Assembly: GCF_016863335.1 (NCBI RefSeq)
Contig: NZ_BOOR01000029.1
Coordinates: 1 to 64,000, forward strand
Direction of reading: 5' to 3'
Length of the DNA stretch: 64,000 bases
Source of the DNA: Planotetraspora thailandica
Lineage (GTDB): Bacteria; Actinomycetota; Actinomycetes; Streptosporangiales; Streptosporangiaceae
Below, one piece after another: positions 17,658 to 26,454 of the stretch. Every line of letters begins with the position of its first letter. Position 1 is the stretch's first letter. The notes under the pieces are model-generated. The model ran no database searches and had not been told where the DNA came from. It saw only the letters and a program-made list of their open reading frames with translations. The translations under genes were made by a program, and so were the position numbers.

Positions 17658-18770
17658 CTAGCGCAGTCCCGCGGGGCGGGCCAGCGCGAGCTGGATCAGC
17701 CGGTCGACCAGGTCGCCGTACGGCAGGCCGCTCGCGGCCCACAACTGCGGCGCGACCGACAAGGACGTGAACCCCGGCATGGTGTTGATCTCGTTGAGGA
17801 CGAGCTCGCCGGTCGGCGTGTAGAAGAAGTCGACGCGAGACAGCCCCTCGCACCCGAGCGCCTCGAAGGCGCGCACCGCCATGGCGCGCACCGCCTCGGC
17901 CTTCTCTGCGGGGATGTCGGCCGGCGCGTCCAGCGCCATCTGGTCGGGGTAGTACTTGGCCTCAAAGTCGAAGAACTCGTGTTCGCCCTTGACCAGCACC
18001 TCTCCGGGAACGCTGGCCTCCGCGGGCGCGTCGCCGAGGGACTCCAGCACCGCGCACTCGATCTCGCGGCCGGGGATGGCCGCCTCGATCAGGATCTTGG
18101 GGTCATGCTGCCTGGCCAGCTCCACGGCGGCCTCGAGCGACTCGGCGTCGTGGGCCTTGGAGATGCCCTGGGACGATCCCGCGCGGGCGGGCTTCACGAA
18201 GACCGGCCACCCGAGCTCCTCGACCTCCTTGAGCACCTTCGCCCGGTCGATGCGCCAGTCGCGGTCGCGGACCACGACGAACGGCCCCACCGGCAGCCCG
18301 GCGGCCCGCAGCACGAGCTTCATGTAGGCCTTGTCCATGCCGACCGCGCTCGCCAGCACGCCGGAGCCCACATACCGCACTCCGGCCATCTCCAGGAGGC
18401 CCTGGATGGTGCCGTCCTCCCCGAACGGCCCGTGCATGACGGGGAACACGACGTCGACCTCGCCGAGCGAGCGGGGGATCTGGCCGGGTTCGAGAGCGAG
18501 GATCGAGCCGGAGGACGGCAGGGCGAGAGCCGTACCGGAACCTTCGACCGAAGGCAGGCGGCCCTCCTCGATCGCGTAGGCCTGGCCGTCGGTTGCCAGC
18601 ACCCAGCGCCCGTCCTGGGCGATGCCGATGGGGAACACCTCGTACTTTGAGCGGTCGATCGCCTCAAGCACGCTTCCGGCGCCCATAAGAGAGACGGCGT
18701 GCTCGGAGTTGCGCCCTCCGAAGACGACCGCCACGCGTATACGGGACCGTGACTCGCGAACCTCGTTCAT
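17658..18770 (-). CDS. ddl: D-alanine--D-alanine ligase
   Basis: ATP-grasp enzyme that makes the D-Ala-D-Ala dipeptide of peptidoglycan. The 370-aa product shows GGRNSEHAVSLMGAGSV at the N-terminus, HGPFGEDGTIQGLLE, DKAYMK and the C-terminal metal-binding NEINTMPGFT. The extra insert around residues 65-95 matches the longer Ddl subtype. A TAGATT box lies 8 nt before the ATG, suggesting a leaderless mRNA. Confidence 0.95.
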   Translation of the reverse strand: MNEVRESRSRIRVAVVFGGRNSEHAVSLMGAGSVLEAIDRSKYEVFPIGIAQDGRWVLATDGQAYAIEEGRLPSVEGSGTALALPSSGSILALEPGQIPRSLGEVDVVFPVMHGPFGEDGTIQGLLEMAGVRYVGSGVLASAVGMDKAYMKLVLRAAGLPVGPFVVVRDRDWRIDRAKVLKEVEELGWPVFVKPARAGSSQGISKAHDAESLEAAVELARQHDPKILIEAAIPGREIECAVLESLGDAPAEASVPGEVLVKGEHEFFDFEAKYYPDQMALDAPADIPAEKAEAVRAMAVRAFEALGCEGLSRVDFFYTPTGELVLNEINTMPGFTSLSVAPQLWAASGLPYGDLVDRLIQLALARPAGLR

Positions 18771-18810
18771 GATGCCCGAATCTACCGCGTCTGGGGGGCA
18801 AAATGGCTTG

Positions 18811-20052
18811 TCAGCCGCGCGCCGGACTTGTGGAACGTGACAGCGCGTCGAGCGCCTGGGTGACGTCCATGATGAGATCGCCCGCGTCCTCCAGCCCGAT
18901 CGAGAACCGTACGGCTCCCGCGTCCACGCCGGAAAGCGCCTCGTCGGACCGTACGACCGAGGCGAGATGGGTGACCTTGGTGTGGGTGCCGCCGACGGAG
19001 GAGGCGATCTCGGCCAGGCGCAGCCCGTCGGCGAGCCTCATGCCCGCGGCGTAGCCCCCATGGGGAATTACGGTCAGGCACGCGCCGAAGCGGGTGCCCT
19101 CCGGGCCGGCGTCGAAGACGTGCCGGGCGAGTTGGTGGGCGGGATGGCCGGGCAGGCCCGGGTAGTCGACCCGGCGCACCGCCGGATGCCTGGCGATCGC
19201 CGCGGCGAGCTCCATCGCGGTGGCGCACATCCGGCGCACCCGCAGGGTCAGCGTCTCCAGGCCGCGGTGCAGCAGGAACGCGTCGTCCGGCGAGAGCGAG
19301 CCGCCCGTGGCGACGCGGACCGAGCGGATCTGCGCCATCAGGTCGTGGCGCCCCACCACGACGCCCCCGCTGCTGTCGTCGTGGCCGCCCAGGTATTTGG
19401 TCGCCGAATGCACCACCAGGTCGGCGCCGTGCTCCAGGGGACGGCACACGACGGGCGTGGCCGTCGAGGAGTCGACGACGAGCAGGGCCCCGGCCTCCCT
19501 GGCGATCCGGTACAACCCTCTGAGGTCGGCCACCGTCATCGTCGGGTGGGCCAGCGCCTCGGCATAAAGGATCTTCGTCGCCGAACGCACCACGGAGTGG
19601 ACCCGGCGCAGATCGGAGTAGTCGACGAAGTCGACGGTCACTCCGAACCTGGACAGCACGTCGGTGAGCAGCGCGTACGTGCCGCCGTGGACGGGAGCCG
19701 GCGCCACGACGTGGGCCCCCGCGCGCAGGAAGGTCATGAAGACCGTGTTGATCGCCGCCATTCCGGACGGGAAGGCCTCGCCCGACACGTCGTCAGGCGC
19801 GGCGGCGCCCTCCAGCGCGGCCACCCCGGCGGCGAAGGCGGCGACGGTGGGGTTGTCTATCCGGCTGTAGGCGAAGCCGGGAATCCGCCCGGACAACACG
19901 TCGGCGTACTCGCCCGAGCTCTCGAAACTCCAAGAGGCGGTGCGCCACACCGGGAGGCCGATCGGCACCTGCCGGGGCAGCGGAGGCGAGGGCAGGTGGA
20001 CGGTCCGGGTGTTCTCCCCCGGCCTCCTCTGCGATCGCCTCATGGGGTTCAC
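18811..20052 (-). CDS. Cys/Met-metabolism PLP-dependent lyase
   Basis: Fold-type I PLP enzyme of the trans-sulfuration family (cystathionine gamma-synthase/lyase, methionine gamma-lyase). The 413-aa product has the Schiff-base lysine in [12 protein letters not shown], the cofactor-binding FPSGMAAI segment and the C-terminal [15 protein letters not shown] motif. The exact reaction cannot be told from sequence. The start overlaps the gpsA stop by 4 nt, so it is translated with gpsA. Confidence 0.9.
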   Translation of the reverse strand: MNPMRRSQRRPGENTRTVHLPSPPLPRQVPIGLPVWRTASWSFESSGEYADVLSGRIPGFAYSRIDNPTVAAFAAGVAALEGAAAPDDVSGEAFPSGMAAINTVFMTFLRAGAHVVAPAPVHGGTYALLTDVLSRFGVTVDFVDYSDLRRVHSVVRSATKILYAEALAHPTMTVADLRGLYRIAREAGALLVVDSSTATPVVCRPLEHGADLVVHSATKYLGGHDDSSGGVVVGRHDLMAQIRSVRVATGGSLSPDDAFLLHRGLETLTLRVRRMCATAMELAAAIARHPAVRRVDYPGLPGHPAHQLARHVFDAGPEGTRFGACLTVIPHGGYAAGMRLADGLRLAEIASSVGGTHTKVTHLASVVRSDEALSGVDAGAVRFSIGLEDAGDLIMDVTQALDALSRSTSPARG

Positions 20053-21056
20053 AGGCCGTATCGCTCCGGTTTGGGTGAGCGCGACATCAGCAGGAGCGCG
20101 GCCTCGCTCGGGGCCAGCCCGTCATGGACGACCCCCACGACCACTTCGGTGATGGGCATCTCCACGTCGTACTTTCTGGCCAGCTCGAGCACCGACTCGC
20201 ACGACTTGACACCCTCAGCCGTCTGCTTGGTCGCTGCCACCACCTCGGCCAGCGTCATGCCGCGGCCGAGGTTCTCGCCGAACGTCCGGTTCCGCGACAG
20301 CGGCGACGTGCACGTCGCGATCAGATCGCCCATGCCTGCGAGGCCGGCGAACGTGTGCTGGTCGGCGCCCAGGGCCGCACCCAGCCGGGCGATCTCGGCG
20401 AGCCCGCGGGTGATCAGCGTGGCCCGGATGTTGTCACCGAGGCCCATGCCCGCAGCGACGCCCACGGCCAGCGCGATGACGTTCTTGACCGCGCCGCCGA
20501 GCTCGACTCCAACGATGTCGGAGTTCGTGTAAGTGCGAAACCACGGCAGGTGGCAGGCGTCCTGGAGTTTGCCCGCCACCTCCTCGTCCGTGCACGCGAC
20601 GACAGCCGCGGCCGGCTGCCGCCGGGCGAGCTCGGGGACCAGATTGGGCCCGGAGACCACCGCCACACGGCTCTCCGGCACCTCGGCCACCTCGCAGATG
20701 ACCTCGCTCATCCGCTTGCCGGTGCCCAGCTCGACGCCTTTCATCAGGCTGACCAGCACGGCGCCGGGCGGGATGGCGTCCTTCCACTCGGCGAGGTTGC
20801 CGCGCAACGTCTGGGCCGGCACGGCCAGCACGACGAAGTCGGCCCCCTCCATGGCGGCGACGGGGTCGGTGGTGGCGCGCAGCGACTCGGGAAGCTTCAG
20901 GCCCGGCAGGTAGTCGGGGTTCTCGTGCCGCTCGTTGATCGCCTCGACGATCTCGGCCCGCCGCCCCCACAGAGTCGTGCTCGTGCCCGCCTCCGCGAGG
21001 ATCATCGCGAACGTGGTTCCCCACGAGCCCGTACCCAAGACGACCGCCTTGCTCAC
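20049..21056 (-). CDS. gpsA: glycerol-3-phosphate dehydrogenase [NAD(P)+]
   Basis: Makes sn-glycerol 3-phosphate for phospholipids. The 335-aa product has the Rossmann motif [10 protein letters not shown], the catalytic [13 protein letters not shown] region and the C-terminal TAEGVKS segment. The GTG at 21056 is chosen because it begins [14 protein letters not shown] as in homologues; an ATG 7 codons upstream (21077) is the alternative. It follows plsC by about 65 bp, linking glycerolipid synthesis steps. Confidence 0.94.
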   Translation of the reverse strand: MSKAVVLGTGSWGTTFAMILAEAGTSTTLWGRRAEIVEAINERHENPDYLPGLKLPESLRATTDPVAAMEGADFVVLAVPAQTLRGNLAEWKDAIPPGAVLVSLMKGVELGTGKRMSEVICEVAEVPESRVAVVSGPNLVPELARRQPAAAVVACTDEEVAGKLQDACHLPWFRTYTNSDIVGVELGGAVKNVIALAVGVAAGMGLGDNIRATLITRGLAEIARLGAALGADQHTFAGLAGMGDLIATCTSPLSRNRTFGENLGRGMTLAEVVAATKQTAEGVKSCESVLELARKYDVEMPITEVVVGVVHDGLAPSEAALLLMSRSPKPERYGL

Positions 21057-21121
21057 TGGTCGCTCACCACTCCTCATCGCCTGGCTCGGGGTCGGATTCC
21101 CTTCACCACCGTACGCGCTTG

Positions 21122-21904
21122 TCAGCCCTGTGCCGCATTTTTCGGGTCATAGGGCACTTCGGGTGCCTTCTCATCGCGGATCTCGGCGAGCAGGTCGGTG
21201 ACCGCGGCCATGATGTCGGCGGTCGCGTCACGCAGGACCGATCCCCGCAACGGCTGTCCCTGGTACTTCGACAGGTCGACCGGCGGCCCGGCTAGCACAT
21301 GGAACGTCTTGCGCGGGAACAGGCGGGGCTTCTTCTCCCCGTACGGCAGAAGCTCCTGGGCGCCCCAGTGGGCGATGGGCACCACCGGCACACCGGTCGC
21401 GAGAGCCAGCCGCGCCGCGCCGGTCTTGGCGGCCATCGGCCACAGCTCGGGGTCGCGGGTGATCGTGCCCTCCGGGTAGAAGAGGATGCAGCCGCCCGCG
21501 CGCAGGCGCTCCTCGGCGGTCTTCAGCGACTGCGTCGCCTCGGTGCTGCCCCGGTGAACGGGGATCGCGCGCAACTGCGCGACCGCATGGCCGAGGAACG
21601 GCACCTTGAAGATGCCCGACTTGGCGAGGATGACCGGCCAGCGTCCGGTGTTGTAGAGGTAGTGCGACAACAGGACCGGATCCGACCAGGACAGATGATT
21701 GGCCGCGATGATGAGGCCGCCCTTGCGCGGTACATTCTCGCCGCCACGCCAGCGCCTCTTGATGAAGAGCAGCGACAGGGGCTTCACGATCACAACGGCG
21801 AGGAACTCCCAGAAGCGGGGCGGACGTGAGCTGCGCCGCGACGCGGGTGTCCCAGCCGGGGACGGCTGCACCTCGCCACCGGTCGGCTCGCTGGGCTGGC
21901 TCAC
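21122..21904 (-). CDS. plsC: 1-acyl-sn-glycerol-3-phosphate acyltransferase
   Basis: Converts lysophosphatidic acid to phosphatidic acid at the membrane. The 260-aa product has the acyltransferase motif I NHLSWSDP and motif [14 protein letters not shown], with a hydrophobic N-terminal segment ([18 protein letters not shown]). Length is typical. It is encoded before gpsA on the same strand, so substrate supply and acylation are probably co-expressed, and it is divergent from cofC. Confidence 0.92.
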   Translation of the reverse strand: MSQPSEPTGGEVQPSPAGTPASRRSSRPPRFWEFLAVVIVKPLSLLFIKRRWRGGENVPRKGGLIIAANHLSWSDPVLLSHYLYNTGRWPVILAKSGIFKVPFLGHAVAQLRAIPVHRGSTEATQSLKTAEERLRAGGCILFYPEGTITRDPELWPMAAKTGAARLALATGVPVVPIAHWGAQELLPYGEKKPRLFPRKTFHVLAGPPVDLSKYQGQPLRGSVLRDATADIMAAVTDLLAEIRDEKAPEVPYDPKNAAQG

Positions 21905-22045
21905 GTTTCCTCCTCCGCCGGCGCTTCGCCGGTCACTGCTGCGTTCGTTCGTGTCTACGCCCGCCCACCTGGCCTCCAGGTCGTACGGCGCGGCTCAAGT
22001 CTCCCGGTTGGGTCGCCGGGATGTCGAGGCGGGATGCTTAAGGCT

Positions 22046-22711
22046 ATGCAGCTCGCTCGATGGTCCATTGTGGTCCCGGTCAAAACCCTCATCAGGGCGA
22101 AGACACGCCTTGCGGGGGCGGCCGGGCCGTACAGGGCCGCGCTGGCGGTCGCGGTGGCGAGCGACACGGTGTCGGCGGCGCTCCGGTGCGCCCGAGTCGC
22201 CCGTGTGGTGGTGGTGACCGCGGACCCCGTCCCCGCCGAGCGGCTGGCCGAGCTCGGGGCTCACGTGGTGGACGACCCGGACAAGGGGCTCAACACCGCG
22301 TTGCGCGTGGGTGCCGCCGAGGCGGTACGGCTCGCGCCCGGCGACGCCGTGGGGGCGCTCCAGGCCGACCTGCCCGCCTTACGCCCGGAGGAGCTGGACA
22401 AGGTGCTGGAAGCGGCCCTCGGGTTCGAGGAGTCGTTCGTGCCCGACGCCGCCGACGTGGGGACGACCTTCTACGGGGTGTCGCCGGGGGTGGAGTTCCG
22501 TCCTCGGTTCGGGGGCGAGTCGCGGGCCAGGCACCTGTCGGGCGGGGCGAAGGAGCTGACCGTGGAGGGCATCCCGTCCGTCCGTCGTGACGTCGACACG
22601 ATCGACGACCTCAGGCAAGCCATGTCCTTAGGCCTCGGCCCCCACACCCTCCCCCTCGCCGGAGTGATCATCCCCCCTTCTCGTGGTGGTGACCAGGCCC
22701 CTTGGGGGTGA
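22046..22711 (+). CDS. cofC: phospholactate/phosphoenolpyruvate guanylyltransferase
   Basis: Coenzyme F420 biosynthesis: activates phospholactate or PEP with GTP before condensation with Fo. The 221-aa nucleotidyltransferase has WSIVVPVKTLIRAKTRL at the N-terminus, LQADLPAL with the metal-binding Asp, and the C-terminal RRDVDTIDDL. The ATG at 22046 fits homologues; one 12 bp upstream is possible. The stop codon TGA lies inside the first unit of a 53-bp repeat array, so the last residues are shaped by the repeat. Confidence 0.9.
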   Translation: MQLARWSIVVPVKTLIRAKTRLAGAAGPYRAALAVAVASDTVSAALRCARVARVVVVTADPVPAERLAELGAHVVDDPDKGLNTALRVGAAEAVRLAPGDAVGALQADLPALRPEELDKVLEAALGFEESFVPDAADVGTTFYGVSPGVEFRPRFGGESRARHLSGGAKELTVEGIPSVRRDVDTIDDLRQAMSLGLGPHTLPLAGVIIPPSRGGDQAPWG

Positions 22712-23074
22712 TCATGCAGAAGTTCGTGGAGATGGCACCTGACGTGCCTCTTCACCGCTCGTGATCATGCAGAAGTTCGACGGCAAGGTGCCCGACCTGG
22801 CCTTTTTCCATTCGTGATCATGCACATGCGCGGAAATCATGTTCACCACCTGCGGGAACGACACGCGTGATCATGCAATTGCGTGCCCGCCCAGCTCTTT
22901 CCGCAGGCAGGCAGCCTCGCGCACCGAACTGACCGGCTGCTCACAATCACGAGCAAGTGCATGATCACGCTCAGCGAATACCCAGGTCGGAACCCATTTG
23001 ATCGAACTTCTGCATGATCACGGATTGGGAAAGGCCAGGCCAGACGCCTCGCTGCCGAACTTCTGCATGATCAC
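22708..23074. repeat. 53-bp phased inverted repeat array A
   Basis: Forward units of GTGATCATGCAGAAGTTCG (or its GTGATCATGCA core) start at 22708, 22761, 22814 and 22867. Inverted units end at 22968, 23021 and 23074. Every neighbouring pair on a side is exactly 53 bp apart, and forward and inverted sets mirror each other about 22917. Units at 22708, 22761, 23021 and 23074 are complete; the three inner ones keep only the 11-bp core. It occupies the gap between the convergent cofC and DHA2 genes. Confidence 0.95.
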
Positions 23075-23124
23075 GCCCAAGGGAGGGGGCGGCCTAAGGG
23101 AAGAGGCGCTCTGAAGGGAGGGGC

Positions 23125-24579
23125 TTAAACGGGGGTTTCGCGGGCTTGCTTGGGGAGGAGGAAGGCCACCACGAACGTCAGGAGCAACATTCCGGCGACC
23201 ACCCAGAGGGTGACCTCCATTGCGTGCTCGAAGCCGGCCGCAGTCGGAACGGAGCCCAGCAGATCGAAGAAGATCGTACCGAGCAGGGCCACACCGAAGG
23301 CGTTCCCCAGTTGCTGGACCGCGGTGAGCGTGCCCGACGCCGATCCAGTCTCATGCTGCTCCACACCGGCGAGCACGATGTCGAAGAACGGCGACATCAG
23401 CAGGCCCATGCCCACGCCGCTGACGACGAGCGCCGGCACGAGCTGCCACGGCGTGACCTGGAGCCCCTCGGCGTTCACCGTGAAGAGCACGCCGAGCACA
23501 CCGGCAGTCATGATCAATGTGCCGCCGTGCAGCACCCTGCGCCCGAACCTCTGTACGGCCTGAGCGACGCCGAAGCCGACGATCATGCCTGCCGACCAGG
23601 GCACCATGGTCAGTCCGGCCTTGAGCGTGGAGTAGCCGAGGCCGATCTGGCAGTAGAGGTTGAAGGCCAGCATGAAGCCGGCCATGCCGGAGAAGAAGAC
23701 CGTGCCTGTGAGCAGCCCGCCGGTGAAGGCGCGCTTGCGGAACAGCGTGGGCACGATCAGCGGGTCACCGCCGTTGCGGCTCCTGCGCGACTCGAACCAG
23801 CCGAAGACCGCGAACACGACGACCGCGGCCGCCAGCATGACGAACGTCCAGGCCGGCCAGTCACTCTCCCGCCCCTGGACCAGGGGGTAGATCACCAGGA
23901 AGCCTCCCACGGAGGCGAGCACCACTCCGGGGATGTCGAGTTTGAGCGGGTGCGGCGACCTCGACTCGGGCAGGAAGCGTGATCCCGCCGCCAGCGCGGC
24001 CAGGCCGAGCGGCAGGTTGACCAGGAAGATCATCCGCCAGCCGGTGCCGAAATAGTCGGCCTCGACGAGCCACCCCGCCAGGATCGGCCCGCCCACCGCG
24101 GACAGCCCCATGACCGGCCCGAACATTCCGAAGGCCGCGCCCATCTCCTTCGGCGGGAACATCTCCTTGATCATTCCCAGCCCCTGGGGCAGCATGACCG
24201 CGCCGAACAGGCCCTGCACGACCCGGGCGCCGATCAGCATCTCGGGCGACTGGGCCACGGCGCACAGCAGCGACCCGAGGGTGAACCCGGCGGCTCCGAT
24301 GAGGAACATCCGCTTGCGCCCGAAGATGTCACCCAAGCGGCCACCCGTGATCAGCCCGACCGCCATCGACAGCGTGTAGGCGGCGCCCATCCACTGGATC
24401 GTCGCGGACGTGCCGCCGAGGTCGGCGCGCATGGTCGGCGCCGCGATGTTGGTCACCATCGCGTCGAGAAGGTCCATGACCTCGGCGGCGAGGATCACGA
24501 ACAGGGCCGCCCATCGCCACCTGTACGGCACGACGCCCGGGGGTGCCTCCACCTCGGCTTTCGCCGTCGTCTCCGACAT
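23125..24579 (-). CDS. DHA2-family MFS multidrug exporter
   Basis: Proton-driven drug efflux protein of the EmrB/QacA type. The 484-aa product is strongly hydrophobic with about 14 predicted helices, motif A GGRLGDIFGRKRMF and motif C-like GLSAVGGPILAGWLV. Substrates are unknown. Two ATGs follow GGAGG; the second (24579) has the better spacing. It is divergent from a TetR-type regulator, with three operator-like palindromes between them, so drug-responsive repression is likely. Confidence 0.92.
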   Translation of the reverse strand: MSETTAKAEVEAPPGVVPYRWRWAALFVILAAEVMDLLDAMVTNIAAPTMRADLGGTSATIQWMGAAYTLSMAVGLITGGRLGDIFGRKRMFLIGAAGFTLGSLLCAVAQSPEMLIGARVVQGLFGAVMLPQGLGMIKEMFPPKEMGAAFGMFGPVMGLSAVGGPILAGWLVEADYFGTGWRMIFLVNLPLGLAALAAGSRFLPESRSPHPLKLDIPGVVLASVGGFLVIYPLVQGRESDWPAWTFVMLAAAVVVFAVFGWFESRRSRNGGDPLIVPTLFRKRAFTGGLLTGTVFFSGMAGFMLAFNLYCQIGLGYSTLKAGLTMVPWSAGMIVGFGVAQAVQRFGRRVLHGGTLIMTAGVLGVLFTVNAEGLQVTPWQLVPALVVSGVGMGLLMSPFFDIVLAGVEQHETGSASGTLTAVQQLGNAFGVALLGTIFFDLLGSVPTAAGFEHAMEVTLWVVAGMLLLTFVVAFLLPKQARETPV

Positions 24580-24594
24580 CATTCCTCCATTGGT

Positions 24595-24645
24595 GAACAG
24601 TGTTCAGAAGAAACTGAGCAGTGTTCTATTATCGAAACAGTGCTC
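24595..24645. promoter_or_regulatory. triple operator between exporter and TetR genes
   Basis: Three related 11-mers, GAACAGTGTTC (24595-24605), GAGCAGTGTTC (24616-24626) and AAACAGTGCTC (24635-24645), fit GAnCAGTGnTC. The first is a perfect palindrome around a central G. They surround a TATTAT/ATAATA -10-like core at about 24628-24633 and lie just before the exporter start, as expected for a TetR-family autorepressor. Confidence 0.7.
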
Positions 24646-24659
24646 AGCGACACTGGACA

Positions 24660-24696
24660 CGATATATCTCAAGAATGAGCAAGACAAGATATATCG
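24660..24696. promoter_or_regulatory. GATATATC inverted repeat upstream of tetR
   Basis: CGATATATCT (24660-24669) and AGATATATCG (24687-24696) are reverse complements separated by 17 bp, and each contains the palindrome GATATATC. The segment is far more AT-rich than its surroundings and lies about 70 bp before the regulator start. It may be a second operator or a promoter-associated site. Confidence 0.5.
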
Positions 24697-24766
24697 CGAA
24701 AGAAACCGGTGTTCGCCTCCTCTGAGCCCCGTCCCTACGATGGGCCGCGAGATCGGGAGGTCCTTC

Positions 24767-25519
24767 ATGAGCCAGCCGGACGACGTGCCCACACCACCGT
24801 GGGAGCGTCCGCGCAAACGCCAGGCGCCGGCCAGGATTCCGCTGACCAGAGAGCGGATCGTCGACGCCGCCTTCGTCGTGCTCGATCGCGAGGGTCTCGA
24901 CAAGCTGAGCATGCGCCAGGTCGCCGCGGAGCTCGGCGTCGCCGTCTCGGCCCTGTACGCGCACGTCGAGGGCAAGGACGAGCTCTTCGAGCTCATGTAC
25001 GCCCGGCTGTTCGACCACGCCGAATTGCCCGACCCCGATCCGGACAACTGGCAGGAGCAGATCAAGGACTACGCGCGTGCCGGCCGTCAGCGGCTGCTGA
25101 GACACCGCGACATGGCCCGCATCTCGATGGCCCACGCGCCGTTCACGGCGGATCTGCTCCCCCATGTCGAGAAGCTATTCGCGGTTCTCAGGGCGGGCGG
25201 CCTGCCGGACAAGGTCATGGCGATCGCCGGCGACCTGCTGTCCACCTACATGGAGGGCTTCACCCTCGAGGAGAGCATGTGGCAGGAGCGTCTCAACGAC
25301 GCCTCCTGGAAGCAGGTTGGCGCCGAGATCAGGGACTACTTCTCCTCGCTCCCGCCGGAACGGTTCCCGAACATGGTCGCCCTCGCCGACCTCCTGGTGG
25401 GCGAGTCCAACGACTACCGGTTCGAACTCGGCCTCGACATCATCCTCCGGGGTCTCGCCACCTACGCCGAGGAGGATCCCGGGAAATCGTCGCGAGACCG
25501 GCGACACGAGCGCGAGTAG
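24767..25519 (+). CDS. TetR-family transcriptional regulator
   Basis: Probable repressor of itself and the divergent exporter. The 250-aa product has a helix-turn-helix at about residues 24-70 (RERIVDAAFVVL, then MRQVAAELGVAVSALYAHVEGKDELF) and a TetR_C-like ligand domain. The open frame extends far upstream, but the ATG at 24767 follows GGGAGG and starts the conserved part. The stop codon overlaps the TAGTCT promoter box of the next gene. Confidence 0.92.
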   Translation: MSQPDDVPTPPWERPRKRQAPARIPLTRERIVDAAFVVLDREGLDKLSMRQVAAELGVAVSALYAHVEGKDELFELMYARLFDHAELPDPDPDNWQEQIKDYARAGRQRLLRHRDMARISMAHAPFTADLLPHVEKLFAVLRAGGLPDKVMAIAGDLLSTYMEGFTLEESMWQERLNDASWKQVGAEIRDYFSSLPPERFPNMVALADLLVGESNDYRFELGLDIILRGLATYAEEDPGKSSRDRRHERE

Positions 25520-25522
25520 TCT
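25517..25522 (+). promoter_or_regulatory. leaderless -10 for the cold-shock-like gene
   Basis: TAGTCT ends 6 nt before the GTG start at 25529, the spacing at which the first transcribed base would be the G of the start codon. The box overlaps the tetR stop codon. Confidence 0.55.
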
Positions 25523-25528
25523 GATCAC

Positions 25529-25729
25529 GTGCAGGCGACGGTGAAGAGCTTCGACGGGGAGACGCGCTCCGGCTCGGTCTTCCTGGACGACGGCACGGAG
25601 ATCGCGTTCGAGGCGGCGGCCTTCGACGCCGGGCCGCTGCGGCATCTGCGCTCCGGCCAGCGCGTCAACATCGTCATGAGCGACGGCCGGATCACCTACG
25701 TCACGCTCTCGACGTTCCCGCTTCCCTAG
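25529..25729 (+). CDS. small cold-shock-domain-like protein (66 aa)
   Basis: The 66-aa product (MQATVKSFDGETRSGSVFLD at its start) has the length and beta-strand pattern of an OB-fold cold-shock protein, but lacks clear RNP1/RNP2 aromatic motifs (KGFGFI, VFVH), so nucleic-acid binding is uncertain. No ribosome site precedes the GTG; the upstream TAGTCT box suggests a leaderless mRNA. It follows tetR by 9 nt and converges on the HU gene. Confidence 0.75.
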   Translation: MQATVKSFDGETRSGSVFLDDGTEIAFEAAAFDAGPLRHLRSGQRVNIVMSDGRITYVTLSTFPLP

Positions 25730-25790
25730 ACCCCTCCGTACGGCTCCCGCCGAAGAAGAAGCCCGGGAGGGCCGGAACCGCGAGAAGCAC

Positions 25791-25821
25791 AAACGGCGCC
25801 CGGATGATCCGGACGCCGTTT
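25791..25821 (-). terminator. HU gene terminator
   Basis: AAACGGCG plus CCGGAT pairs with ATCCGG plus CGCCGTTT, a 14-bp stem with one C-A mismatch. It lies 24 nt after the HU stop and about 60 nt after the convergent small gene. The A-rich left and T-rich right ends make it usable in both directions. Confidence 0.8.
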
Positions 25822-25844
25822 CGTGGCTGAGGTGGCTCTGCCGG

Positions 25845-26144
25845 CTACTTCCTCTTCGCCGACGCCTTGCCTCCGGCGTTTACCTGGTCGCGGAAGTCGG
25901 CGCCGGGGCGGAACTTCGGCGCCCAGCTCTCGGCTACCTTGATCGGGTCGCCCGTCGAAGGGTTGCGGGCCGTACGGGCGGGCTTGTGGACCATCTCGAA
26001 AGCGCCGAAGCCGGTGATCGAGACCTTGTCGCCGCTCGCGACGGCGTGCTGGATAGCGTCGAGGACCGCGTTGACAGCCTCGGTGGCGGTCTTCCTATCA
26101 CCGACCCGGTCGATGATCGCGTCGACGAGTTCTTTCTTGTTCAT
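25845..26144 (-). CDS. hup: DNA-binding protein HU
   Basis: Histone-like dimeric nucleoid protein. The 99-aa product starts MNKKELVDAIIDRVG and has the GFGAFEM turn and the DNA-binding arm with ARNPSTGDPIKV. The short Lys-rich end (GKASAKRK) is modest compared with the long tails of mycobacterial HU. Strong stand-alone terminator downstream. Confidence 0.96.
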   Translation of the reverse strand: MNKKELVDAIIDRVGDRKTATEAVNAVLDAIQHAVASGDKVSITGFGAFEMVHKPARTARNPSTGDPIKVAESWAPKFRPGADFRDQVNAGGKASAKRK

Positions 26145-26193
26145 TGGTTCCTCCCCCTTACGCGCTTGAAATTAGGGGACGAGGGCGCGGGAC

Positions 26194-26454
26194 TCAATCA
26201 CCGGGGGGCATGTTTCGCCTGCTCGGCGTGTCGAATGTGCCGTCCAGACAGGCGAAGAAGGCGTCCAGCCGGGCGGCTGCATGAGTTATGTCCCGCTTTG
26301 CCACGTCGCATATCGCGAGGAGCCGTCGTGTCAGGCGCGCCCGCTCCCCCTGTGGCAAGGCTAACGCGCCGACACGGCGATGCGCATCACGCAGTCGCCG
26401 TGCCAGCAGGTCATCCGGGGTCTGAAGATCGTTCAGACGGTCGTCGGCAGCCAT
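26194..26454 (-). CDS. hypothetical protein (86 aa) after leuD
   Basis: Not recognised. The 86-aa product is helical and Arg/Asp-rich. Its start overlaps the leuD end by 22 bp, so coupled translation is likely if it is real. Codon use is unlike the neighbours: a TTA leucine codon near residue 33, plus ATA, ACA and GCA codons, which are rare in this genome. That suggests a weakly expressed, developmentally controlled or recently acquired gene. No motif suggests a function. Confidence 0.6.
   Translation of the reverse strand: MAADDRLNDLQTPDDLLARRLRDAHRRVGALALPQGERARLTRRLLAICDVAKRDITHAAARLDAFFACLDGTFDTPSRRNMPPGD

Noticed and set aside
22708-23074. CRISPR array reading of the 53-bp repeats
   Set aside because: Repeat (19 bp) plus spacer (34 bp) looks CRISPR-like in period, but the orientation inverts in the middle, spacers share a conserved block, arrays have at most four units per side, and no cas genes are present.
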